Assembly: GCF_030272615.1 (NCBI RefSeq)
Contig: NC_081405.1
Span: 24,071,772 to 24,135,771, forward strand
Length of the DNA: 64,000 nt
Reading direction: 5' to 3'
From: Cryptomeria japonica
Lineage: Eukaryota > Streptophyta > Pinopsida > Cupressales > Cupressaceae
Shown: positions 46,941 through 55,903 of the stretch, in pieces
Numbering within the stretch: position 1 is the first letter of the stretch
Layout: every line of letters starts with the position of its first letter
Translations under genes and position numbers: made by a program
Notes under the pieces: generated by a model
The model's input: the letters and a program-made list of their open reading frames with translations, nothing else
Databases searched by the model: none
What the model was told of the DNA's origin: nothing

Positions 46941-47689
46941 CGCTATTTCGCAAAGGCTAAGTGCTTGCCCTTTAAGGCTGCGAAATAGCGAGGATTAATA
47001 TCAGCCGTCCATGTGTCATGCGGAGGAAGTGAAGGTTGCGGCTGTCAAGAAGGTGGGGCCCCCTCTACGTGGTTTTCTCTGGCGTATTAGAGGGCAGCAC
47101 GTGGCACAGGCCGCCACAGTCAGCATTTTAAGATTAAGGATCAAAGTGGGCCCCAAAGATGAGTCAGCTCACAGGTGGAGGCAACCTGGCAGGGATAGCT
47201 CTTACAATTTATTGAGACCCCGTGGCTCCTTCCAGCGAATGAAAAGTTGACAGGTCAGCTTCGAAGATGACAGGGCGCCAGGTGTCCATGATGTGTCCGT
47301 GGGCCCACCACCTTTGAGAGCTCCTAACAGGGTTTAAATGCCGAGCAAGTCGAGATAAGATCTAACGGCTCGCGCTATTTCGCAAGGGTAAGATGCTCAC
47401 ACTTTAAGGCTGCGAAATAGCGAAAGTTAACCTGGACCGTCCACGTGTCTTGATGACACGCGGTCTAAAAGGCAGCTGTGGGTCCCTATAGTGTATGTTT
47501 GACAAATGAAAAGTTGACAGGTCAGCTTCGAAGGTGACAAGAAGCCAGGTGTCTATGGCGTGTCAGTGGGCCCACCATTCCTGAGGACCTGTTCGAAGGA
47601 TTAAAAGGTGATTAACTTGAAAGATAATCCAACGGCCCGCGCTATTTCGCAAGGGTTAAGTGCTTACCCTTTAAGGCTGCGAAATAGCG
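46941..47689 (+). repeat. Three hairpin modules with G-box in the S promoter
   Basis: CGCTATTTCGCA and TGCGAAATAGCG are perfect 12-base inverted repeats with 26 bases between, at 46941-46990, 47373-47422 and 47640-47689. In the third copy inner bases (AAGGGT-AAG and CTTACCCTT) also pair. Each is followed about 12-15 bases later by GTCCACGTGTC or a variant (CACGTG is the plant G-box core; the first copy has CATGTG). Between them lies a second repeated block with AAAAGTTGACAGGTCAGCTTCG (near 47241 and 47510) and GTGGGCCCACCA. All lie upstream of the TATA box. Confidence 0.85.
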
Positions 47690-47761
47690 AGGATTAATAT
47701 CGGCCGTCCACGTGTCATGATGATGACATGGCAAAAAGAGAAAGGCACGGGCCCGCCACAG

Positions 47762-47769
47762 TATAAAGG
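47762..47769 (+). promoter_or_regulatory. TATA box of LTR S
   Basis: TATAAAGG in a GC-rich context 73 bases after the last hairpin module and about 500 bases before the ORF start. It predicts a start site near 47792. Confidence 0.6.
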
Positions 47770-48049
47770 GCGACATTCAGCCAGTATCAAAATAGAATGT
47801 GAGGGGATTTTCTAAGCCAATGGTCGGATGCCACGTGGTATTATGTAGCCAATAAAAGACAGGACTTAGACTAAGGACAAAGCCGTCAAAATGAAATTCA
47901 CAGAGAGACACTTGCAGAAAGACTGCGGCCCGTTGGAGCTAAAATATGAATTCTCGTATGAATTCGATTTTGAAGGGACGGTCGAAGCATGCGGAATCAA
48001 TGTTACAGTTAAGGCCCAGAGTACAAGCATTTGATTTCCTAACAACCAA

Positions 48050-48181
48050 GTAAGGATACCTCTTAGAAGGATTTTTGCAGAGGAGGCAAACACAGAGTTA
48101 TCTTTTACAAATACAGAGAAGGCGAATTGGTTGCAGAGCGAATTTCTTCGAGCAAGCATCAGGTTTTTTCTTATTTTGCAG
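48050..48181 (+). other. Candidate leader intron in LTR S
   Basis: CCAA followed by GTAAGG at 48050, and a long T-rich stretch ending TTATTTTGCAG at 48181, fit plant donor and acceptor sites. Removing 132 bases would take out part of the leader upstream of the ORF start. Parallel to the candidate intron in G1. Confidence 0.35.
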
Positions 48182-48264
48182 CCGTTCTTGTGTTGTGATA
48201 CATGAAACTATTCTCGTATAGCAGAAATAGTTTCAGAAGTAATATTTATCTGGTTGTATTGCAA

Positions 48265-50532
48265 ATGGCTCCTAAAAGGGAATTTTCTGGTAAAGTTGAT
48301 TATCTTGAAAGAAGTGTGTGTGATGACTTCTTAGAGCAGTTGACGCTGTCAACCAACCAGGCATCTAAGGCCAAAGAATTAGTACCCAGGGCTCCCCGAC
48401 TGAGAATTGGAGAAGGATTGTATGATAAGGGTAATTGGTTAAGAGACCCACAGGTTGGGCTGTCTGGGTTGGGGTTATTTAAAATCGGTTTTGGAATGAG
48501 GAATTCTCCTGCTCCTCAAAATAACATTTGGGAATTAGATGTTGGGAGATTGGTAGTCCCAGGGGTGTTCATGGATACAGATTTGTTAACCCAAATGGCA
48601 TTAAATTATGATTCAGTTACCAGGTGTATCCGGGATGTGAATGGAAAAACCCTCATGGAGATAAATGCAGAAGAGCTGAGAAAAGCGTTTGGGCTTAGTG
48701 AGTTTACCAATTTCTTGGAACCTATAAACTTCACACAATTAACTCAGGTATACAGGGCACAGAGGACTCATCTCAGGAATGGGCCTCTCAAAGAAATTTT
48801 TCTGAAAGTGGGAGGGTTAGCAGTTGTAGGGCCCAATACACAAGAGCCCTTTTCACTAAGTATGTTTACCTTAAGGGCAAAAGGGATGTACTGGGCACTT
48901 TGCCAAGTTCTAGGAGAGGATGCTGAATCTAATATGCCAAATCATTATCTGTTAATGATTGTTCAAATTCTGAATCCTTCTCTTGCTATTACATTTGATT
49001 ATGCCTCCTATATTGCTGATGCTATCCATGGAGGACTGATGGGGATAAAGAATGGGAAGGTGGATAGGCCATTTGGGTGGTATTCACTATTGATGCACCT
49101 CTTCCTCTTCAAAGGTGGAGATTATTTTGCCAGTGGAATGGACCTGGTAAAGGAAAAGGAGGGAGAAAAGATGCCGGTACAATTATGGAGTACCGTATTG
49201 TCATGGGATAGAGAGGATGCAAGTTTTCTAAAGTTTGATAAATACTTTGCATCCAAGATAAGGACTCTTCTTTGCTCTGACAATCCACGAGTCCCCAAGA
49301 TTCTTCTGGAATTCTTAAGACCAAAAGAATTCGCAGAGAATGTCAAGATTGTTCATAACTGGGGTGATATGTATTTATATCCAGTGTCCACAGTGTTTAG
49401 GGTTTTTGGTTTCAGAGGCACCCCATTTTTGTTACCATACCAGGTTCCCCTCAAAGTGGGAATAGCTGAGATTCTCAGACAAATTGGTGACTTGCAAGAG
49501 GCAGAGTTAACAGGCCGAGGTAAAGGGACTATTTTCCCTACAGCTACAGTAGCCCACCAATTTGTAATCACCAAGGGCGGCTGGAAATGTTTTGAGGATT
49601 TCCTCAAACCCTACCATTTATCCACTGCAGTGTCAAGATGTGCTGATCCGGAGGACTTCTACAATGGTGTATTCCGGAAGAAAGTAGCATGCAGAGGTAG
49701 GCCCCATCAATTCCACTTTCCTGAAGACCTCATCAGGAATGAATTTGATTTGGATGAACAGGAGTTGAGGAAGGAAAAATGGGTAGCTTACAGGAAGGCC
49801 CTGGATTTTGTGCATCAATTTGATGCTAGCTATGACCCATTGTCTAGCTTCTTCCCATTGGAAGAAAAGATAAAATTTTTGATTATTTGTTTTGAGGATG
49901 TGATGCAGACAATAAAGGAGAAAAGGGAAGTTGTAATTAAAAACAACCCTGAGAAAGCAAGAATGATTTTGGGGAAATTAGATCCTATTAAAGCCATCCC
50001 TCCTGGTGATTACACCCTGCATAAGAAAGCAGGTTACAGTGTGTTGGTGTCTGCAAGAGGGGAACCCTCTTCATCCAAAGGGAAGAGGAAAGCACATGAA
50101 GTCATTCACATACAAGACAGCCCAAAGAAGCAGAGGGTGGGGAAGGAGGTGCAATCAGATACACCCTTATATTCCCCATCCCAATCCCCTCTCCACATTG
50201 GAGATGAACAAGCAGCAACTGAATACCTATCTCAGTTGGGCAGTTTGGGGGAGATTGCGTATACATATGATGAAGTGGAAGAGGGGATGCCAGAAGAACC
50301 CACTAAAGCACAAATGGACATCACCTCGACTGAACTCAAAGGCCAGGAGTGGGATCCTGAGATAAAGAAGGCCACTAGTGCTTTTCTAGCAGATGATAGT
50401 TTTGTGACATCTGAAGCATTCATGCAGTTTATATGGAAACAACATATAGATAAATATAATGCTAGATGTGAAACAAGAAAGGCAGAACAACCAAATAAAG
50501 ATCCAGCCTCGGTGGAGGAAGAAATAAAATAG
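48265..50532 (+). CDS. LTR-encoded ORF of S, first part (755 codons)
   Basis: The ATG at 48265 (CAAATGGCT, close to the plant consensus) is preferred over the one at 48202 because the extra 21 residues look like leader. The protein starts MAPKREFSGK. An alpha-helical N-terminal domain (about residues 80-480) contains YDSVTRCIRDVNGKTLMEI, NHYLLMIVQILNPSLAITFDY, DAIHGGLMGI and VFGFRGTPFLLPYQ, all with counterparts in the G1 LTR ORF. Around residues 603-625 there is a two-part basic patch (KGKRK, then SPKKQR), a likely nuclear localisation signal, followed by an acidic tail. A single TAG (50530-50532) ends this part; the frame continues without shift. No enzyme motif is recognised. Rejected alternatives: host gene (it lies within TG...CA ends with a target duplication) and gag or pol. 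Confidence 0.75.
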   Translation: MAPKREFSGKVDYLERSVCDDFLEQLTLSTNQASKAKELVPRAPRLRIGEGLYDKGNWLRDPQVGLSGLGLFKIGFGMRNSPAPQNNIWELDVGRLVVPGVFMDTDLLTQMALNYDSVTRCIRDVNGKTLMEINAEELRKAFGLSEFTNFLEPINFTQLTQVYRAQRTHLRNGPLKEIFLKVGGLAVVGPNTQEPFSLSMFTLRAKGMYWALCQVLGEDAESNMPNHYLLMIVQILNPSLAITFDYASYIADAIHGGLMGIKNGKVDRPFGWYSLLMHLFLFKGGDYFASGMDLVKEKEGEKMPVQLWSTVLSWDREDASFLKFDKYFASKIRTLLCSDNPRVPKILLEFLRPKEFAENVKIVHNWGDMYLYPVSTVFRVFGFRGTPFLLPYQVPLKVGIAEILRQIGDLQEAELTGRGKGTIFPTATVAHQFVITKGGWKCFEDFLKPYHLSTAVSRCADPEDFYNGVFRKKVACRGRPHQFHFPEDLIRNEFDLDEQELRKEKWVAYRKALDFVHQFDASYDPLSSFFPLEEKIKFLIICFEDVMQTIKEKREVVIKNNPEKARMILGKLDPIKAIPPGDYTLHKKAGYSVLVSARGEPSSSKGKRKAHEVIHIQDSPKKQRVGKEVQSDTPLYSPSQSPLHIGDEQAATEYLSQLGSLGEIAYTYDEVEEGMPEEPTKAQMDITSTELKGQEWDPEIKKATSAFLADDSFVTSEAFMQFIWKQHIDKYNARCETRKAEQPNKDPASVEEEIK

Positions 50533-50535
50533 GAG

Positions 50536-51867
50536 ATGATGGAAGAATTCAAAACCATCACTCCTGAACAGGGGAGGGATTTAGTAGCACAAGCTGGAGT
50601 GCTCATTTTGCCAGAATGGAATATTGCTGATGCTCTGGTGCTGGATGCAGTGAGGAAAGAAACCAAACCCATGGAAGGGGTTACATTCAGTAAAGACAAT
50701 GCTGCTCTAGTCATGTGGTCCCTTAAGAGAAATGAGGACAAAAAGGGTAAAGACACCACAGGGACAAGTCACATTGGCGGATTGATGGTCAGGAGAGTAG
50801 AAAATACAGGGGTAGTAGAGGCTGCTAGCACGGTGTTGGAGACTGCCAAATTTAGTGTTGCAGTAGCTGAGAAGGATGATAAAGAAAAAGAGGCTCTCCA
50901 GCTCAAATTGGAAACAGTCTTGAAGGCTTATGACAGTGCCAAGGAGGAAATAAGAGGCAAGGAGAGTATTATTGCCAGATTGCAGAGCCAATTAGCAGGA
51001 CAACGTCAACAAGGTGAATCTTCAACATTAATGATCACCTCTTCTCCTGCAAGACCTCCACCTACTAGCCCCATTATTGAGCTCCCACCATCTCCTGCAC
51101 CTTCCAGCTCTCAGATGATAGAGATAACTCCCCAAGAATTAGAGAGTCTTAAGCAAACTCAGGCCTATTATGCAGGGAAGTATGAAGAAAAGATCAAGGC
51201 CACAGTCTCCAGTTTTGCAGACACTATAAATGCTTCACTCCTTCACAATAGTGTAGGAAAAGTCATGGAGATATGGACTGAGTTGATAAGAGATAAAGTC
51301 ATATTGACACCCATTTTTGACAGATGGAGGCCTAGGGAGCAGGATTTGGAGTTCATGTGTGTTTCCTGTGATGAAGCAAGAGCTAACCCTATTATCAAAT
51401 CCACTTCTGATATCACTAAGAGTTTATTGCAATTGGCGACAGAGGTGGATAATGTGGAAAGAAGGGTTAAATTGCTTAAAAAGGAATACACTGATCAGGT
51501 TTGTGAGTTACTTCCAGGAATTTTTGCCAATCCAGATCAGCTGAAAGATAAGCAGATATGGCTCAATGAGATAAATGCTAAATTGTCAGCAAGGGTCAAG
51601 GGAATTATTGATCTAGATGATACCTCATTTTTTGTTATAACCATACAGGAAATAGAGAGAATTAAATCACACTACAGTTTTCTTAACTCAGAAGTCAACA
51701 AACTGAGGAATTCTTGGAAAGGGTTGACTAAGGTTAAAAGTGATGTGATTAATTTTGTATGGCCGACCGAGGAGACGTATGGTGAGTGGGGAATTAAATA
51801 TTCCACTCGAGATCCGGAGCAGTTAGAGAACGTCCCTGAAAAGCCAGAGGAGGTTGCAACTGAATAA
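50536..51867 (+). CDS. LTR-encoded ORF of S, part after the TAG (443 aa)
   Basis: Same frame as the upstream part, open to TAA at 51865-51867, so the whole would be 1,200 codons with one internal stop. Contents: a segment with ILPEWNIADALVLDAV, a Glu/Lys-rich coiled coil (AEKDDKEKEALQLKLETVLK), a Pro/Ser-rich linker (SSPARPPPTSPIIELPPSP) and a long helical end (LLQLATEVDNVERRVKLLKK, IQEIERIKSHYSFLNSEVNK). The G1 copy has the same order of linker then helical end. The stop could be a C-to-T change of CAG or, less likely, a readthrough site. Confidence 0.7.
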   Translation: MMEEFKTITPEQGRDLVAQAGVLILPEWNIADALVLDAVRKETKPMEGVTFSKDNAALVMWSLKRNEDKKGKDTTGTSHIGGLMVRRVENTGVVEAASTVLETAKFSVAVAEKDDKEKEALQLKLETVLKAYDSAKEEIRGKESIIARLQSQLAGQRQQGESSTLMITSSPARPPPTSPIIELPPSPAPSSSQMIEITPQELESLKQTQAYYAGKYEEKIKATVSSFADTINASLLHNSVGKVMEIWTELIRDKVILTPIFDRWRPREQDLEFMCVSCDEARANPIIKSTSDITKSLLQLATEVDNVERRVKLLKKEYTDQVCELLPGIFANPDQLKDKQIWLNEINAKLSARVKGIIDLDDTSFFVITIQEIERIKSHYSFLNSEVNKLRNSWKGLTKVKSDVINFVWPTEETYGEWGIKYSTRDPEQLENVPEKPEEVATE

Positions 51868-52836
51868 CCCGTCCAACAGACTGCTGAAGAAGCTGAAAAG
51901 AGCGCATAATTGAAATTGTAACTTCTTCAATTTTTTGAAGTAATTGTAACAAACTTTCCTCAAAGAAGTCCGAAGCTTTGTGCATCCATATTGTTATAAA
52001 TGGATACCAGGACTAGAGAGAAAGGGATCACACAATTTTTGTAAGAAAACGCTGCAGAAATGTTATCTGAGCTTTTCCAAAGTTTAATGGAGAATCAGAC
52101 TTTTGTAAAATCTTTTTCAAATGAATATCAATATACAGACCATCAGTTTTGAGTAAAGCTCTGTGTCGTCTTCAAATTTGTCCTTAATCGTATTTATTCT
52201 TTTATTCAGAATAATCTAGGATTTTTCTGTTTGAATGGAATTGTAAGGCAATCTCAGTATGGGTGTTTCTAGCTTTTCTCTTTAGGAGGGAAATTAAACA
52301 GGCATGACCACTCTACTAGTAAATACTTCAGGATGAACTTTGAATTTTGAGGACCTTAGCTTATTTTGAAGTGATTAAATTCTTGTTGATGCTAGGCATT
52401 TACAGGGATAAATGGAAACCAAGTTGATGGGAAGTATAGAGATGTTTTATTTCAGGAGTTTTATTTGAGTTTGAGTGACTCTGTAGCCTTGGATAAAGCA
52501 CTGGTACTAATCGAAGCTGTTTATTGCATGCTTTGTTGATCAAATATACTGAAGTTGAATATTGTTTCATTCTTTTTTTTCAGTTGTTTTTTCAAGGTGA
52601 ATAAACTCACTGGTTTTCTGGACTGGTTTGCTGTGGGTTTATTGCTTAAGAATGTGAAGTTAATTCACAAAGGGTATACCCGCCTGGGCTTAAGGAAGAG
52701 CCCGAAGTGTAGAAGGTCTAACCAAACCTTGTCATATGTTGTCTCTGAAATCCTTTTATCCTTGATGTCTTCTCGGCACCCATTTTAGATTATATTATTA
52801 AAGGCATTGAAGGATAATCAGATTTTGAGACCAACA
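51868..52836 (+). other. Non-coding tail of LTR S
   Basis: T-rich sequence with no gene. AATAAA at 52600-52605 is a candidate polyadenylation signal, which would place R at or after this point and the ORF within the transcript of a lone LTR. The tail length is close to the 1.02-1.07 kb tails of the G1 LTRs. Confidence 0.55.
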
Positions 52837-55314
52837 GATGTGTTGTAGATGTTTCTGGTAGCAGACCAGATAAAATATCTACTACAGTTTGAATTGTTTC
52901 AGCTTCAACCCTTTGCTCTTTAAATCTCTTCTTATGTGCTCTATATTGCATGACATTTGCAATCTTCATCATTTCTTATGCGCTCAAATTGTTCATGTCA
53001 ATAGGTCCTGAGATACTTAGAGAATCATTATCTTCTTCTTCAAGTTGTTTATGCTTTGCTGGTTTAGGGGATACAACCTTAATGATTGCTTTCTCTGTAT
53101 TCTTCTTTGTTTCCTTTTCAAAGGACTAAATGACAACAATTTCAATAAGCTACTTCCGAATAGCTTGAATGACTGGTGGAGATTGGGGTTTCTCCAGTTG
53201 TTTTGTTGCCAGTGGATTGTTCAATTTTAGTTGAGTTGTTGGTTGTTCAACTGAGGTAACCTGTACATCAATGTTAGCAGGAGGCTCCATATCTGGTGCA
53301 ATGTTATCTCTAGATACGTCAACTGTGTCATTATCAACAACATGAATAATGGATTCATCCTTTTTCTTGAGAGGATAGACCTAATCAAGTTGAATAATCT
53401 CTTCTTCATCCATTTCCGATCGATTAACATCATCTTCAACATTATCCTCATTCATATTGGATTGGATGAGTTCTTCCATTTTTCTGATTTCACAAGCTAT
53501 TTGATGGGTCTCAATTTCAACAATTGCCTTCTTTCCACTGAGTAACTTTAGTCTTCTTGCTTTGAATGTAAATTGAGATTTGTATCGAGCAACTAAGGCA
53601 CTAATATCGTCCATAGAAAATTCAGAGAAATATTGTACAAATACCTCATCAATGATTTCTTTTTCTAATTTAATAACTTCCTCCCATTTATTCAAAATAA
53701 TAGTGTACAAAGAATTTGAGATATCCTTTTCTAGTTCATGTGGATATCTACTATAATGACATAGATGAGTGATTACCTGTTGAATCACTTGCTCTTTCTC
53801 ATTTTTAGTGAAGGAATCAAAATGCTCTTTTATATTGTCAAACCTATTCCTCCTTAGTGTCTTCATTGTTCTTTCAAAATGGGTTTTTGGTTTGAAGGAT
53901 GTTATATCAATAAGCACAGTTGTCTTTGGCACTTCCTTAACCTTCTTGGATATTATGCCGGTTGTTTTTGCCTTCTTTGGTTCTTCATCAAAATTTGTTC
54001 CCTCAGACTCTGGTTGCAAAATTAATTTTCTTCCTTTCTTCTTTGTATCCTTCTTATTATATACTTTGGGTTCCAGTTCCTTTTTGGTTAGGACACTCTT
54101 GGTAACCCTAGTACTCTTTTTTGCTTGAGATGCTTCATCATATTTTTTATTCTTTCCTCTTGCATTTTTAACAGGTGCAACACTAGTTTGTGCAGGTGCA
54201 TCTTGGACTGACATAATGTCCAATTTTGCCTTCTTTTTGTCTTTAGGTGATGCTAATAGGGTATTAGCATAACCTACCAGTAGATCATAGTTTACCTCAT
54301 AACTCATGTCTTCCATTTCTTCCTCTATTGGCTCAATTGCTTGCATCAGGCAAAAATCAGTGGTAATGGTGAAGATTATATTCTTTTCAAAGTTCTTTAC
54401 CACTTCTTCTGGTAGTCTCATTCTCATACTCATTTTCTTTTGGAACTCGTTAAAATACTTATTCATGGTAGCAGGGAAAGTATTCTTTACAACCTTGATG
54501 TTGTTCTTAATTTGTGCCGAGACCGGTGAGTCCTTTGACCACTCAATGTCTCCAATTCCTGGTAGAAAGTTTTGGAAATAGAAGAATAATTCGACCAATA
54601 GCTGACCATACTTGAATTTTTTATTGTTATCCATTTTAACTGATTACAAATTTTGAAATAATTGATGGCTTCACAGAGATCATAATTTGCATTATCAACA
54701 ATCATTCTATGAGCAGTATGAATTGTTGTAGATGGAACACTATTAAGTCTACTAGAGTAAAATACTTGGTAACCTATTACCATTGCTGCTAGTTTCACTG
54801 CAGGGTCTCTAATATTGTTGATAGAAAAGGCATGCTTATCAAAAGTATAACCGATTAAAGAGAATATCGTGTCTTTTGAAATTCTTCTGAGAACGGGTAC
54901 TTCACCGGTTGAGAAATAACCAGTTACAGCCTGAATGGATTCCTTAGTTATTGTGTGAGTTCTCTCTAAATACATATTCTCTCCATGAACTCAACTCAAA
55001 ATGATTATGATATGCTCATCCTCAAAATATTTAAGAAAGTAAGCGGCAATATGAAAACCCTTTTTGAAAACCCTAGCATACTTTGTTTTAATCTTTCCGT
55101 TCTTATCACAAAGTGATTTCAACTGTGTATAAATATATAGAGATCCTAAATCTTCTATCTTGCAGTCAATGTAACTAGACAAATCACCTTTGATCATAAC
55201 TCTACTCGGAACATGTGACAATGCATTATACGACACAATTTGTTTTGCATCTACTACTTCCATAGGCTCAAAAGTAATCATTAACCCCTCTACAGTATTT
55301 GAAGTTGATGTCAT

Positions 55315-55903
55315 TCCTGATGAACAAGATTCAAAGTAGTATGTTTAAATAAATACCTTGTTTCATGCATGTTGCCCCGTTTACCGGTTGAAATGCCCAA
55401 GTGCACACCAGTTTGACCTTTTGCAACCTTCAATTGAGCTTAATTTTGTAAATCACGAAACAATTTGGCAATTAACAACAAAACAATCTTTCTCAGCTCA
55501 ACAAGCGCTCCAAATTTCTTTCTTGAATGTGTTAGGGTAAAAATGACAAAGTAAAACTTTCTTTTATCCTTTTTACCTACTGCATTAAATGCTCGCCTGT
55601 TTAGGGTTACAAACCCTAATTTCACCGCTCACGGGGAAAACCGGTTGATAACATATTGACAAAAAGTTGTCAAAATCTCATGTTTCAAAATTATTTTCCC
55701 ACTCATTTTTCTCAAGGGGTCCGGAGGTATTTTAACAGTTAAGCTCCCCTTAGCCATATTAAAAAGGCTTAAGTCACCAATGCAGGGTTCTCTTCACTGG
55801 GTGAAGGAACCGTTTCTTCTCCAGGTGAGTCATCACTTTTCTTCTTCCAAATCAGATTCATTTCCTCTCTGGTTTCTTCAACATTAACTTTTTGCTTTCT
55901 TTT
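55315..55903 (-). other. Spacer between ORF1 and ORF2 of B
   Basis: About 590 bases of AT-rich sequence with no coding signal on the minus strand beyond short chance frames. Confidence 0.55.

Larger units (their letters stand above)
46589..52836 (+). mobile_element. Giant solo LTR S (6,248 bp) carrying a 1,200-codon ORF
   Basis: Starts TGTTGTCGC, ends GAGACCAACA, with the exact 5-bp duplication GATGT at 46584-46588 and 52837-52841. Remnant A (about 18548-18590) shows the same ORF2 site without it. The ends form the usual TGTTG...CAACA pair. No gag, pol, primer site or internal repeat of its ends is present, so it is read as a solo LTR left by LTR-LTR recombination. The ORF starts 1.68 kb from the left end and stops 0.97 kb before the right end, the same layout as the G1 LTR, and the proteins are related, so it belongs to a gypsy family related to G1. 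Confidence 0.88.
45940..55314 (-). pseudogene. ORF2 of element B, unknown protein, split by solo LTR S
   Basis: Starts MTSTSNTVEGL at 55314. Pieces: 55314-54991, 54975-54487 (same frame, a stop between), a frame change near 54640, 54634-53381 (417 codons), then stop-bearing sequence to 52842, the S insertion, and coiled-coil sequence 46583 to about 45940. Joined length would be near 1,000 codons. The N-terminal domain has RDPAVKLAAMVIGYQVFY and HTAHRMIVDNANYDLCEA; the middle is Lys-rich (KKDTKKKGRKL); helical acidic segments follow. No protease, RT or integrase motif. Its layout (folded N-terminal domain, basic linker, coils) resembles the LTR ORFs of G1 and S but the similarity is weak. Function unknown. 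Confidence 0.65.

Noticed and set aside
46589-52836. Host gene captured or a genuine single-copy gene
   Set aside because: Exact 5-bp target duplication, TG...CA ends, empty-site reference in remnant A and a related ORF inside the G1 LTRs show it is an LTR. Capture of a host gene long ago remains possible.
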